Below, piece after piece: positions 1-12,863 of a stretch of 64,000 nucleotides of DNA. The notes under the pieces were generated by a model. The model did not search any database. It saw nothing but the letters and a program-made list of their open reading frames with translations, and was not told the origin of the DNA. The stretch comes from Oopsacas minuta (lineage: Eukaryota > Porifera > Hexactinellida > Lyssacinosida > Leucopsacidae), in contig JAKMXF010000021.1 of NCBI GenBank assembly GCA_024704765.1, forward strand, positions 1-64,000, in the 5' to 3' direction. The translations under genes and the position numbers were made by a program. Each line of letters begins with the position of its first letter. Position 1 is the first letter of the stretch.

Positions 1-207
1 AGTTAGAATGGTTGAGTGGTACCTTACAAGTTTGCTTGAATTCTCTGACTTGTTAAGCATTTATTAATTTTGGTGTCTTATTCATATTGAAAACATATTC
101 ATTCAGTATTAACAATACGAAACCAATTAAATCCCTAAATCATTTCAACGCAATTACACAAATGTACATAATTATCATAGAGCATGTCAATATGCAATCA
201 AGAAGAT

Positions 208-284
208 ATCCCGGATTGAAGAAACAATCCCGGGAATTAGTCCCGAAACAATAACCTTCGGGATCCCGGGATTAAAAACCCTAG
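208..284. repeat. hAT-like terminal fragment (CCCGGG-rich)
   Basis: Read on the minus strand, this begins CTAGGGTTTTTAATCCCGGG and carries three spaced copies of a CCCGGG/CCCGA motif. Such ends are typical of some hAT-type non-autonomous elements. I see no partner end and no 8-bp duplication, so it may be a solo end. The assignment is inference from motif style only. Confidence 0.35.
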
Positions 285-514
285 TTACAATATCTCAGTA
301 GTTTCGAATCGAATAGAACATGCCACAAACACTTTCCTTGACAACAAACAAACATACAGAGAATAATTGCAATTACTAATATTGACAAGCAAGCTATTGC
401 GTGGAGGAGCAAGCGAACACGTTGGGTTCGTGAGGGGCACCCTGCAGGTCCTTACTGTATTCTTTGTATTTACTATTGAACATATGCATATCAACCGTTT
501 ACATTTCTCATTTT
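285..514. other. No recognisable feature
   Basis: AT-rich spacer between a hAT-like end and an old mariner. The one reading frame here on the minus strand resembles nothing I know. Confidence 0.5.
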
Positions 515-1849
515 CAACGGCCGTTTAAAAAATTCCCAACCTTGGTCATAGTATTTCAAGATATAGGATATTATATTACGTATCTGTATTCATAATAAAC
601 CTTATTCCATTATAATCTTATTCTATTATTTATTCAGAACTACTTTAACTTTGACCATATCCTTAATTGTTTTCTAGTTACGATTATTCCAATTTTCTCA
701 GTTTTGACTATCTTTGAACTATATTTATGGCTTCAAATTTGAAATTGACTAAAGATCCTAAATCAAAATTCGCATGCTTCTTGGTATTAGCCCTAAGGAT
801 ATTCTCATTGACTTGAAGGCGTTTATGGAGATGCTAGTCTTTCATATATTACAGTGAAGGAGTGAGCTAAGCGGTTTCGTGAAGGACGAGAGTCATTGGA
901 AGAAGAGGACAAATCTGGCGTCCCAGATCCGCCGTCATTAGCAGTAACACCTCTGAAATTCCCTGAAGAGTAGAAGATCTTCATATCACTGTTGAGGAGT
1001 CAGCTATGGGTGTAGGGATCTCAACGGGAGCTGTTCATTCCATATATATCAATGAGTAGAAAGTAACCAAACCTGTTCGAGGTGGATCCCACATTCCCTT
1101 ACAAAGGACCAAAAGGACCGTCGGGTAACTTGTGCAAGAAAAATGCTCACAAAGTACAAAGACTCGGATCCAAGAAGGCTGGCAGAAATCATTACTGGTG
1201 ACGAGACTTAGATAAGATACGAAAAGCCACTACCAAAGAAAGAAATAAGGTATGGGTCGTAAAAGGTGAGGCGCCTCCTCTCAATCCTAGGCTGGACTTC
1301 AGAGATCAGAAGGTCTGGTCCTCAATTTTCTTTGATGCACATGAGCCCAGTTGCCCAGATTATAACACCAAAGGGGAAGAAAACTAATGGGGACTTTTAT
1401 GCCAACAGTTGGCTGTCAGAAGTAAAAACATTACTGGGAGTGGAGGCCAAAGTCTGGATCGCGGCCATGCGATTATTGCATGATAATGCACGATCGCATA
1501 AAATACGCTCATAAAGTCAGAGTTGGATAGAATGAGAGTTGTTGAGGTAAATCGTCCACCCTACTCACCTGATCTCTCCCCTTATGATTTCTGGCTCTTT
1601 GCGAAGTTGAAAAAGGAGCTTGCAGGCAGGCATTATGACACTAGAATCGACATAGGGAACGTGATTTGGAGATCCCAGAAAAAGACATTCCACCTGGAGA
1701 GTATAAAAATGTATGTTTTACATGGCTAGATCGTCTACGAGTCATAGACGCTAATGGTGATTATTTCGAGAAAATACAACAATTGCACATGTATATTCTG
1801 TATGGTTCCAAAATATGGGATAGGGTCGGGGACTTTTGAACCCTCGTTG
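515..1849 (+). mobile_element. Degenerate mariner element (copy 1)
   Basis: The 1,335-bp length is typical for mariner. The right terminus, read inward on the minus strand, is CAACGAGGGTTCAAAAGTCC and is followed by the TA target at 1850-1851. The left terminus CAACGGCCGTTTAAAAAATT at 515 is a diverged inverted copy, and its flanking TA has become TT. The transposase remnant lies between them in the expected orientation. The high divergence of both ends and coding region marks an old copy. Confidence 0.75.
727..1839 (+). pseudogene. mariner transposase, DD34D, degenerate
   Basis: This was a cut-and-paste transposase. The visible order is a helix-turn-helix segment (VKEWAKRFREGRESLEEED near 860-910), then ITGDET with the first Asp near 1195, then LLHDNARSHK with the second Asp codon at 1482-1484, then PPYSPDLSPYDFWLF with the third Asp codon at 1586-1588. 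The last two Asp are 104 nt apart, which is mariner D34D spacing with one indel. The C-terminal GDYFEKIQQL motif precedes the TGA at 1837. The Trp after GDET is TAG, another TAG lies near 970, and several frameshifts split the frame. It cannot make an active enzyme. The start at 727 is the first ATG in roughly the right place and is uncertain. Confidence 0.8.
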
Positions 1850-2169
1850 TACATGTGAAAGGATTAGCGATAAAATCATACGGAAAATTGTATTTTAAGA
1901 AATTCTGTCCAAAGGATTTCGAAAAACATGGGTGAAGATCGTCGATAAATATCCAATCGACAAACATTGGAGAAAATCAGATTCACTGTTCAATCCATAT
2001 GAAATGAGTCAATTAATAATCTATAATTGTCTATAATGATGTAAGAAAGAATTTCTTAAAAGTTGGGATTCTGTGAAAGATTTGTAACATTAAGACATCA
2101 AATTTAGGTCCAATCTACAAATTTCAAATATCAGAATGAATTAAATGCTTGATTGAGGTTAAGGCCCTT

Positions 2170-2325
2170 CGCAAACAAAGGCATAGCTAGGCCTCCGCAA
2201 TAAGTGCGGAGAAATAGTGCGAGGGCGTGGCTTTAGCGCACTTGTAATACATTTCTATATTAACTTAGATTAGGCGTTGCATTTTTTGCGGCATTTGCCG
2301 CAATTTGGCTACGCCTCTGTTCGCA
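2170..2325. repeat. Short inverted-repeat element (MITE-like)
   Basis: About 156 bp bounded by imperfect 20-bp inverted ends: CGCAAACAAAGGCATAGCTA at 2170 and, from the other end inward, TGCGAACAGAGGCGTAGCCA. The interior is more GC-rich than its surroundings and contains further short inverted motifs (TGCGGAG, TTGCGGCA). No coding capacity and no convincing target duplication. The superfamily cannot be assigned. Confidence 0.5.
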
Positions 2326-5300
2326 AACAATCCATACAATATTATAATACACAGAAATATATAGGCGGAATTTCTATGAAATCATAGATGGCATACAAAG
2401 GAATAGTGTAACAAAAACCGATTATCTTCTGCTTGATGAACATAATATCATATCAAGTATTCTCCAATAGTCAAGAAAACGAAATTTATGATGTATCACA
2501 AATAAATATTACAATACACAAACATCCTGAAATATGTATCCAAAATAAACATCGATCAGATTCGTATATTTTCAATAAAGAAATTTGCTTAAATATCCAT
2601 TTGATTGCGAATATAAAGTCTAAAATCCAATGGCCTAGTATTTGCTCTATTGCGTATATATATTATACAGATTCTTCAATATCGGTTATCCCTGTAAATG
2701 GTTCACTAACAGAGAAATCCTGAACATGCATATACTTATAAGTTGGATGTGAATGATGATGTTGCAATAAATCAGTAGTTCCTAAAAATGAACAAAATAT
2801 AACTGAAATTTTGCAACAGGAAATACACAAAAAAGAGTATACTAGTAGTCCAAAGCGTGTAAAAATAGCAACGAATTGCAAATTTTAAAACATTCCAGAG
2901 TGAATTCAGAAATTTCAAAACAATCATATAGAGTTATCACAAAAATGGCTCATTTACATATGCTTTGCGCCTTGGATTTAGCATAATGATCAGGCTACGA
3001 AGTTCTTGCATTGGAAAATATTCAATTCTTTTTGATATTGTTCAATGCCTCAGAAAATACACTCAATTTTCACATGATTCACTATAATCGGCATAATCAT
3101 GTATTTGGATACATTCTAGACGTATTTTTTGAAGCTTTTTGAAACCTTTAAGAATTTAGAACATCATATAAAGTAATGCCAGAAAAATATCCATAGAATG
3201 AATAGACATATAAACAGTATGAGCTAAGTGTTCAATATTGATAAATTAGTCTGCTATTTCACAATAGAAGTCTCGCTGAGTTGTATTTCTAAAGCCCTCA
3301 AGAAAGTGTGTCTAGCACCACAACTGCACATGATTCCTTTATATGGTTTCCCATTCCTACGGTAACACGAAAGGCCCAAAATGTGAACCAGACAGTTAGA
3401 AAATTTTGACCCAGTACGCCACCTGCCCTGAGTCCTTAGGTAACTAGAGTCAACACTAAGTGGCTTCACATAGTACTGTCTTAACTTAAAAAATCTATCA
3501 TAAACCAACTTTATACACCTATCATGACAGCTTATACAACTCCCTATGTATATTAAAGCATAGTATACATCTAATAATAGATAAATACACCATGAAACTA
3601 TAGTTAAGATGCGATTGAAGACAGCGGCAATTTTAACATGTGCAATTTGAGCTAATATTACAGAGTTGACATAATTTGTCAATGTTATTATGAATCCACA
3701 TCATGTAAAGTTCCCGCGTATCTATCTTCAGGGTTGGTATCGGGAACACTTGTCAAACTCTGAACGGAACAGAACACAAACTTCTTCCCTTTCGGAACAA
3801 GCACATAACCTGAAACCAGAGTGCATATGCGTGTAGATGATATATCAATATACAAGAGATTCAATTCAACATATTTAAATAAATTGTGGCCAAAACAACG
3901 TGGTCTTTCCATGGTTTCGAAGAGGTTGTTGTGCTGGCGCCTTAGGTCAAGAAGCAACCTAGAAACGTAGTGCTCTAGTAATATAATAATGTACATTAAA
4001 TGTGATCTTAAGTTACCAGAATTGAGGTTCAATTACGGTTTCGGATATAATTTACTGCTATTAACATTTGTGACATTAAGATCCTAAGAAAAATTGACCC
4101 AGGTGTTGTGAACTAGTGCTCTAGAACTCTAAAGAGGTCAACATAAAATATGAGTACTTTAGAATTCTGTCATAGATAAAATATTTTTTGCATTCTACAC
4201 AAAAGCAATTTAGAAAGAAAAACAGAAATTCACAATGTGCCAAGTCCGAAATGGTCAACATGAAACCTGAACATGATTCCAAGGCATCGATGTTGACAAC
4301 AGAGAATATTTCGTGGACGGGGAATTTCCAAACGGCAAATTCATCCATATTTATTTCAGCACAAAGTAGATATTCCTACTTGCAACACCTAAATCGTGAT
4401 AACTTTCTATAGATATATATTCTGACTTGGCGAAGCGCAAAGTAAGAATTCATAATTGGGACAAAAGAGTTGGGAATGTTTCAGAAGGGAGATATTTTCC
4501 CTGGAGCTCATGTCAACATTTAGCAGGAGTGTTTTTGAATGGATAGGCTTCCTACTAATTGTGGGCGGGTGTATTTTGAAGTGATATAAGAATAATAGAG
4601 GACATTTATCGAATTCACTCAGAAAAACTATTGTATTGTTGTATTCAAGGATTTATTTCACTATTTGATTGAGGTGAAATATAATGCATTGGATATCTGT
4701 CATACATGCCATTATGGAGTAATCATAATACAATTGTAGAATATGTCTGAAATACGAACCATAAATTTTGCAATAATTAAATTCCCACGTCAAAGAGCGG
4801 CAAATATATCTCTAAATCAATAAGATCCTATTCGGTTGTGAAGACTAGTTTATGTTGCTTTGCCATCGTAAAGTAGGGAGAGATCTTAATTGAAAAATAT
4901 TGTAACCTAGTTGAGAAAAGTAGGGATAATTATACTTAGCCGTGAACACATATCGCTCATCTTCCTTTATCTTATGCTACATTGAATACAGTCGTACTTT
5001 TGTGAATGCCTTTAAACATGAGTATTAGCATTATAAGTGTAAACTGCATTTAGTAAATAGATTCTCTTCAACTAACCAAACCACTGCCAATGGAGGCAGT
5101 CTCGGTATGAGATATAGCCAAACCATCAAATGGTAATCTGACATAAAGCAAATAAATAGAAACAACAGTTAGTGAACTAAGGAACAATTAACAACTGAAC
5201 TAGATTTGATCAATCGATAGGAAAAACACAACTGCATTACTTTTTAGTTCCAATTTTCCATAGGGAGAACCTAACTATATAGTAACAGAAAATTCTTATT

Positions 5301-7859
5301 CTTTAGCACAGCTCCAAGATTAGGCCGTGCGAAAATCGGATCGAGAAAGTAGGATATTCCAAGTATGAAATTGCTAGCAAAATATATTAATTCTACTAAA
5401 TACTAGTACTCCTGCTCAGAAATAATACATAGGGTAATCCCCTTACGGTTGGCAAGTATGCGTAGGCCATACTTGCTGACTGTGCCGATTGTCCCAATGG
5501 TTATTGAATTCCAAAACGATAAATTTACGAAATAACATTAAGGGTGAAAAATTGAGAGAGACCAGTAACTTCTAATTCAGCCGATCCACGTTGACAAAAT
5601 TTAACAAATATTTTCGATTCGACAGGAATATTCTCCATAATCCATTATACTACCAAAAGAATCAGAAGCCTTCTTATTCAAATCAAAACAAATGAACTTT
5701 GGTTGATAATCTTATTAAGTTGATCAAAGCCGAATTTGCAGATGAAAAAGCTTCTAATTTCTTCCGAGTGTTGCCATAAAGGTCGTGCTGTTGACTATGA
5801 AGTGCATGGCTTTGATAGCCTGAGGCACCTCGCATTGGGTCAGAAATGCAAAATCAGGAACAATTCACAATCTTCGAAGAGGTTAGCTAGCTATTCGCCA
5901 ATGTACTTATGCGGATATTGGGGAATAATATATTTAGATCTACACTACGAGCCCCAAGGTAGAAGCATTGTAAGACCCTGCGCCCCACCTTGGTAAATAA
6001 TGCACTTAGGACATAAACGAATTATAATTGTATTTTCGTGAATTATAATGATATCTGTCGTTCTTATTGAAAATATAAATTCTGCCTTCCTACACTCAAA
6101 TAGCCTGCGGGAAAAGTCTACTCCTTTCTGACAAAACCATTTTTGGGTGGTTCGTTTGCTGTGGTGTTTTACTTACCATTTTTTGGGAAGTACAACTGGA
6201 AGTCAGAGAAAAGTTGCATATTCTTTCGAAGGCAGATTTGGAAAAGGATCAAGTTTCCTTTGCCATGTAATTATAACTAGCCTTGACTGAAATTGTTAAC
6301 ATTTGAAGGGAATTAAAATAGTATAACCGAAGATATTATAGAGATTACAATGCCGATTCAGGGCCATACTTTAGGCGAAGTCACTATCCAATAACTAATT
6401 GGGCATCATAAACTACTCTGAAAAGACGAAAGAATAACTGGGACTGCTGCATCGGTATGTACTTATGCAGTTGCAAAAACGTATTTCTTCCAATTCAAGC
6501 TTGGTTGCGAATGTACAAAATATGGATCACACATTGCGGCTCTCGATTCAAATCCTTGCAAAAACTTAAACCGCGGAACGGTCTGTTAGTTGTCTTGGTC
6601 GGAGGAAATCTAATTAATAAATACAATCACCCAGACTCGCTTTAACCACATTACTATGGTCAGCGTCCATAACGACGTGAAAAATAAGTTGGAACTTGGC
6701 CTACTTGTAGATATATGGCGATTTTGTGTGTGACAAGTGAAAAACAGTAACTCTGCAGAACTTATGGATGAATGAATGAAACAATTATCAAAAAGTAATG
6801 AAGCCAGTGAGAGGGTTGGTTTTGGAAGCGAACACACTCTATACTATTCTGAACTATATATAAAGAATTGCTGCTAATGATAAGTTAGTTAGTTTTGAAG
6901 GATGTTAGTATATCTTTGTAATGATAGAGGTTCCCACGCCGTTCGTGGTTGCTAAGTTCGTGAAAATTGCTGTGAGCAACAAATCCGCGAAAGTCGAGAC
7001 TATAACTTGATTAATAAGAATAGTGGTGTAGCGCTCCCAGATTTGAGCACAACACACAAACAGTGGATCTAAAACAAAAAAGAATCAATAAGAGAAAAAA
7101 ATTATGAGGGAAATTAGCACTATTGCCTTGAGAACGGAATTTAATTTCACTTCATGTTACCATCCAATTCCGTCAAGGTCAATATTGAGATCCTATAGAA
7201 TTTCCCACAGTTTCCAAGGATATGAATATCCACACGCCAAACATATGATTGCCATGAGAACGGTATTTGAAATTCAATTCTCATTCCCATACAACTACGA
7301 CAGTTTCCCAAGGAATTTCTATTCCAAAGTCAACCCCTGAAAATTTGGGGGTATATTCACAGATGAAGTTGAAAATCAAGAGTTTAAATACATGATCGTA
7401 GGCAAACAATGGAATATCTTGGGTCTTGAAATACATAATTTAAAACTTAGGACAAATATCAAAACTTAATTATATCGCGGTGATCTGTACTCTGTACATG
7501 ATATTTTGATAAATATACCTTCGTATTCAAAAACAACACATTGTGGGTAACGTAAGATGGGGCTACTTTGCCTTACAGGGCATACTTTAGCCCAAATATG
7601 GAAAATTTCTTAAAATATCATATAATCGTAATGTACTAAAGTGCTGCATACATTACAACAAAGGTTGCAACGCATGCCTGCAGTTGCGGTGCCCAAATAG
7701 TTGACCTAGGGCCTAGGTAAACTTTGGGCACCGTGTATGCATCTTCGCTATGGTAGCTAAGCCTCCTACAAATTTCCTAGAATGTATACATTATGGGTGT
7801 ATAATCTATCAAATTGTATCTAAGGGATGCAAAGGCGATCCCGAGGTTGGAAACTACTC
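2326..7859. other. Long stretch with no recognised gene
   Basis: AT-rich sequence with short random-looking reading frames. The longest are two minus-strand frames at 3254-3682 (142 codons) and 3688-4032 (114 codons). They lie end to end in different frames, and I recognise no family in either. With their Cys and Leu content they could be chance. A hairpin lies at 5452-5476. Nothing else here is supported. Confidence 0.45.
5452..5476. repeat. Perfect 9-bp hairpin
   Basis: GCAAGTATG at 5452-5460 is perfectly complementary to CATACTTGC at 5468-5476, leaving a 7-nt loop. It could be a transposon end or cruciform. No poly-U tract or other context assigns a role. Confidence 0.4.
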
Positions 7860-8340
7860 ATCTAAATTCATATATATAAGTTAAGCGTTCGGAATTGAAT
7901 GAAGAAACTAGAATACCTGCTGGACTATGTTTAGAAATACATGGATTACTTGAGCCTTGGATAGAGGAATTTGAGTCTTAGACGAAAGGTAACACCTAAG
8001 ACATCATGTGACAGCGAAAGAATTTCCACTGTCCAGACAATATACTTGTTAGATTATTGAATTTGAACACAGGTACCTCTAAAAATGCTAAATTTCCTGA
8101 CGCCATGATTTCTGCAAAAACTAACTTATGATTGAATTATTACGTCGTGATGACTTCACATAAAGTTCAAACTTTTCCGAATATAGATTTATTGAGAATT
8201 TCTAATTACATAAGGTATAAAGTCCGCAGATTCTAAACCTAGTGCCCCCTTAATAGCTACAGTATTATCAAAGAAGGCTATTAATTCAGATTTGGATGAA
8301 CCATGGAAGATGAAAATAACTTTGCTATGAATTCAGCAGC
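7860..8340 (+). repeat. Helitron-like non-autonomous fragment
   Basis: Shares an ordered set of motifs with the other copies in this window: GAAGAAACTAGAA near 7905, a GAGTCTTAGACGAAAGGTAAC segment, ACAGGTACCTC near 8070, TTCCTGACG near 8095 and ATTATCAAAGAAGGCTA near 8265. The ends are worn: I see neither a clear TCTAT start nor a CTAG end. It is a diverged relative of the better copies at 14.7 and 31.4 kb. Confidence 0.4.
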
Positions 8341-10777
8341 TTGATCATGTTGTTTTCATGGACACTATAACCATATATCAGATAAATATCCTGTAGCCTG
8401 TATTTCACTTCTTTTGTAATCTTCATCTTTAGAAGGCGCGCAACCACACAGTTACAGAGATAGCAAAAATTATGGGGTTATATCAAAACGAGTAAGACGG
8501 AATGTCATAAACACGATCAATGCTCTAATGTACCCAAGCTTCTACAGTTAATTCGATAGGATGTAATGATCGTCAGGGATTGTGCTTGGCTCTTTATTGA
8601 CATATGTGACATGATGATACCTAAGAAAGGATATGCGAAGTTAATCCAACTATAGAGAGTTGAAAAAAACAGATTATTTACATAATCTTCAACATCTTTG
8701 TACAGTCCAAGCGAATTAAAGCTGCAACGAATTGCTTCAATTTTCTTCCCTTTCTGGTACTAACCTAATGATATAATCCTGTGATAGTTTGTGATTCCCC
8801 TGACTTTGGGGTACTTGGAAGAAGTTTTCATACCCATCATGATTCCGAATATTCTTTGTAGGAAAAGTAAATAATGGACATTTCAAGGGTTCAAATCAGT
8901 GGCGGGATTAATTGGCGAGACATGTTAGCTATTTCTAACACGTATATACATGGTTAAACAGTTCTTTAAACATACAGAGGGCTCTATCTATTGTCTTCTC
9001 TTGAATAGCGGTGATTGTGACGTTCTCCTCATGTACACAGCGTTATAAACGATACTTGCTCTCAACCTTGCCAATAATTCTGCAATTCTTTGTCCATCTC
9101 GGAGTGCAGGAACAGGGACAGTAGGTGGATACCCATTAATGATAACAATAATTATTATGTGTCAATACTAATACTTAAGATGTATTTCAAAGTAACTGCC
9201 CTACTGTAAATAAATTATCATAAATGATGGGTTTTGACTAGGTGCCTACACCGAAGTGAAATTTAAAGAATATCTCGACTCTTGAAACCATAGTTACTGG
9301 TTATAAGAAATTTTGTAAACTAAGAGCATTTGTCATATTGTTCAAACGTTGTATATTTCCTCATTGAAATAGGTTAGAATAGTGGTAAACAGGCTCTGAA
9401 TTACATAGTTTGTAACAAAAGAAACATAACTGACAGAAGTTTGTAAATACATAAATCATACATAGAGTTAGAAGTAACGGCATTTCAAGATGCCTGAAAG
9501 GACTTTAATCACAATCTAGCACAGAGTGAGCACCCAAAGTTTCGACTTTGAATTAGAGCTCATACATGCATATATTGGGGATGCTTCATTCAGAAAAGGT
9601 CCCAGAGAAATCCCTGCCCATGACAGTACCGATCCAGCAATGTTAGGTATAGGATTAACATCATGATCGTCCAGCTGACAGCTTATACATTCTTCTTCTA
9701 ACCTAAATAGCTAAATAACATAATACAAAATGAATACCTTAAGGCCTTCATTTAGAGTTAGGCAACAACACCTTAAGTGTGCATAGAATAAATTTCTCGT
9801 GCTCTCATAAATTTTTCCAAATGTCACGCACCCAGATAAGGCTTGAATACTATACATTTTACTCCTGGAACATTTTGTACCATTAATTAATCACTTCTGC
9901 ATTACTATGTATACACTCCCGCTTAAAATTGATGATGGGCAGTATTGATAGTCGACAGGATCCAATCTTCATCAACAAAAGTTATTGGACATATTGCTAT
10001 GATTCATTGAATGAGTTTAGTCTACTGAAAACCAAAATGATATCTAGTAAAAAAAATTATAACAATACAAACAAAAGAAGTACCTACAATATATACAAAA
10101 TATGAAAGCGGATGAGTGAATTGTGCTGTAAGATTTCATCTAAACCAAAATATAAATCAAAGCAATCATCTCTAATCGTGTATTATTGAAAGTTATTGAA
10201 ATTGTATCAAGCATTTCGTGTATTGATTTAAAACAGTGAGGTAATAGTATCATAAATTTATTGGAACATAATAACTATACGTAACCTAAATTTTTACCAA
10301 ATCGGGTGAAAAATGCAGAAAAGACCAGAAAAACGGTTTTCCAAATGCTTTGGTATTTTCTAGAAAGGGGCTGTATGTCGGAACACTGCTACAAAGGTTT
10401 TTCAATTGGTATTACTCTGAATGATGGGGACCAATTTTGACGAACCGCTGGTGTTGGCATTAAGATGGTTACATGGTATGAGATATCAAATTCCTCCATC
10501 CACTTATAAATATTTGAAAACCTCAAAATTTCTGATTATTTGAATGCTGAGTATTTGCGTATTAGATATATTTCTTGATTAACCCATTTCGCCATGTCAG
10601 TTGACATGGTTCGAAAAAAGCTGCCAGTCTTTCCCCATTATGTATTTTTAGGTACACCTAGCAAAGTACATTGATAACGACTTCATGAATTTTCAAATTG
10701 TTACTATTCGCCGTTTCCCTACACACAAATGTAAATTGACGTAAATTGCAGTTATTTATGAATATTTCTGTATTATA
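8341..10777. other. No recognisable feature
   Basis: AT-rich, no long reading frames and no clear terminal repeats. Nothing supported. Confidence 0.5.
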
Positions 10778-12082
10778 CGAAGGGCACTCGAAAAGTTTTG
10801 TCGTTTGTTATTAAACCACAAATATTTTCTAAAAATTATTTCATATATATTTAGACGCATATTATTACCTACACAACAAATTTCATCAATTTATCTTTTG
10901 TACTTTTTGAATTGCTTGATTTCTAAAGCTATGGCTTGTATGATTCCTCAACCAGAATCTGACCTCACAAAACGCGATTTTAAAGCGATGATTTTAATTT
11001 TGTTGAAACTTGTGAAGAGCCGTTCGGAAATACGCAAAACTTTGCAGAAGCACTTCCCAAATATAGTTCCTTGTTTGAGAACAGTAGGGCGATGGTACTC
11101 AGAGTTTATTCATCGAAGTTTTATTTTTGAAGAAGGTCCCCGTCCTGGTAGGCCAAGTATCACACACACGATCGAAAATGTAAAGCTGGTGTTGACGAAG
11201 TAACAAAAGACCGTCATGTTACTTACGATCAATTAGAACATGAAACAAAATTGTCATCGGGGAGTATAAACGTCATCTTACATAAAGAGCTCGGTCTTAG
11301 AAAATTATGTGCACGTTGGATCCCGCATTCTTTGTCGTCCGATCAGATAAAGTGCCGAGTGGACTTTTGCAAAATTATGCTTAAAAGATTTGTTAATGGA
11401 ACTTCTAGAGCTGTTTCTGAAATACTCACAGGCGATGAGACATGGAAATACCACTATGATCCAGAAACGAAGAGACGATCTAAGGAGTGGGTTGAAGAAG
11501 GTGGTTTACCTCCAACAAAGGTCCAGAGAATTAGATCAGCCGGAAAGCAGATGTGGGCGATTTTCTTTAAACGTAGTGGATTTATTGAAGGAATTGCACT
11601 TGAGGATAGGAATATAGTCACCGCTGATTGGTATACCACAGTATCTCTTCCGAAAGTATTCAGTGCTATCGAAAAACAACGTGAGAAGTCAAGTGTCCGA
11701 GGAATCCTGCTTCATCACGATAATGCTTCATCGTATACAGCACTAAGAACTCGTGAGTTTTTAGAGAATTATTGGATCGGAACGCTACCCCACCCACCCT
11801 ACAGTCCAGATCTAGCCCCTTGCGATTTTTGGTTATTCCCAAAGCTGAAAGATCAACGTCGAGGGAGGAGAATTATCAGCAATGAAGAGTTGACCGGGAC
11901 ACTTTTCTTAGCAATTGAGGAGATACCCAAAGAAGAATGGAAAATGCGCTTTGACACCTGGTTTAAACGCATGAAAAGGTGTATAGAGTGTCAGGGCGAG
12001 TGTTTTGAAAAAATGTGACCATATAATATGTAATACCTATTATATAAGTATATAAACGACAAAACCTTTCGAGTGCCCCTCG
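10778..12082 (+). mobile_element. mariner element, nearly intact (copy 2)
   Basis: A 1,305-bp element flanked by TA at 10776-10777 and 12083-12084. The 29-bp terminal inverted repeats differ at 2 positions. The left begins CGAAGGGCACTCGAAAAG and the right, read inward, begins CGAGGGGCACTCGAAAGG. The well-kept ends and coding region make this the youngest-looking mariner in the window. Confidence 0.95.
10931..12018 (+). pseudogene. mariner transposase, DD34D, one frameshift
   Basis: About 360 codons, the usual mariner length. I start it at the ATG at 10931 (MACMIPQPES); the frame is also open upstream to 10805, but that part lies partly inside the terminal repeat. The N-terminal DNA-binding region ends with the EGPRPGRPS linker near 11135-11160. 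Then come ITGDETW (first Asp), LLHHDNASSY (second Asp) and PYSPDLAPCDFWLF (third Asp). I count 34 residues between the last two, which defines mariner. The C-terminus ends in the usual CIECQGECFEKM style. One frameshift near 11190 (CTGGTGTTGAC, where CTGGTTGAC would keep frame) separates residues ~1-90 from the catalytic part. No other lesion is visible. Whether the indel is real or an assembly error cannot be told here. Confidence 0.9.
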
Positions 12083-12644
12083 TATAATTAATCACATGCA
12101 ATGAATTCTATTTCATCATTAAGCACATTGGTCATATTCCATTACTTGAAATATATGTGGAATACGAGTTATGTGAATTTCCTACCATTCTACATTATGA
12201 GAATGATGTCATATATCGCTTCCAGTTAGGGTTGGAAAAGAGAAAGTGCTATATACAATAGGAATTCAGAGTTAACAAGTCATTTAGTAATACTTACTTC
12301 CCTCAAATATTTGTGGAATACGAGTTATGTGGTTTGAAACATCTGAGAAATAGTTAGGCATAGAAATGGCACGATTCTTGAAAAAGGATTCAAAGATAAG
12401 GATGCCATAAGCATTATTGCTTATAATTATTCTCAATTGATTTGTTACTATTGTTCTTGTAGTCTAGTCTCTTAGCCCAGCAAATATTAGTATGTCAAAT
12501 CGTTGGGCAGCTTACAATTGTCGGGGTAATTACATAAGTGAACCTTATATTCCAATTGTTAATCTCCTACCAATGAGGATGAAGTTTTAGAGTTGAAAGG
12601 CGGCCGATTGAACCCCTAACCTATAGTTAGAGAGTAGCGAAAGG
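12083..12644. other. No recognisable feature
   Basis: AT-rich flank of the mariner. The phrase TGTGGAATACGAGTTATGTG occurs twice (near 12160 and 12310), a short direct repeat of unknown meaning. Confidence 0.4.
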
Positions 12645-12863
12645 ATGTCCATAATCTGTGTTCCTATGGACTTAAACGATAAACACTTGACACGCTACAA
12701 TAAAAAACATTACACAAAATATCCACAATTTCCTTCATCTGTGATAACAGTCTCTAAATCAAAGAGTCAATTACTTGGTGGTCTAGAGAAAGTGGCGTTG
12801 GATGAAATCGAATATTTCTCATCTGTGATACGTACACATCATGAAGAATTGATGCAACAATGA
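12645..12863 (+). pseudogene. Fragment possibly related to the TE-like family at 46.6 kb
   Basis: A 72-codon frame. Its middle (HYTKYPQFPSSVITVSKSKS, then QLLGG, a truncated SQLLGSRL-like motif) and end (IRTHHEELMQQ) recall, from memory, the segment before the catalytic region in the widespread arthropod TE-like family also seen at 46.6-48.2 kb. The similarity is short and unverified. Downstream to about 13260 there are open stretches in several frames with no clear identity. It is a degraded fragment at best. Confidence 0.25.

Noticed and set aside
3254-4032. Two adjacent minus-strand frames of 142 and 114 codons as a gene
   Set aside because: Different frames, no recognisable motif, no clear splice link; length is possible by chance.
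8885-8905. tRNA-like B box (GGGTTCAAATC)
   Set aside because: No A box at the right distance and no cloverleaf fold is possible around it.
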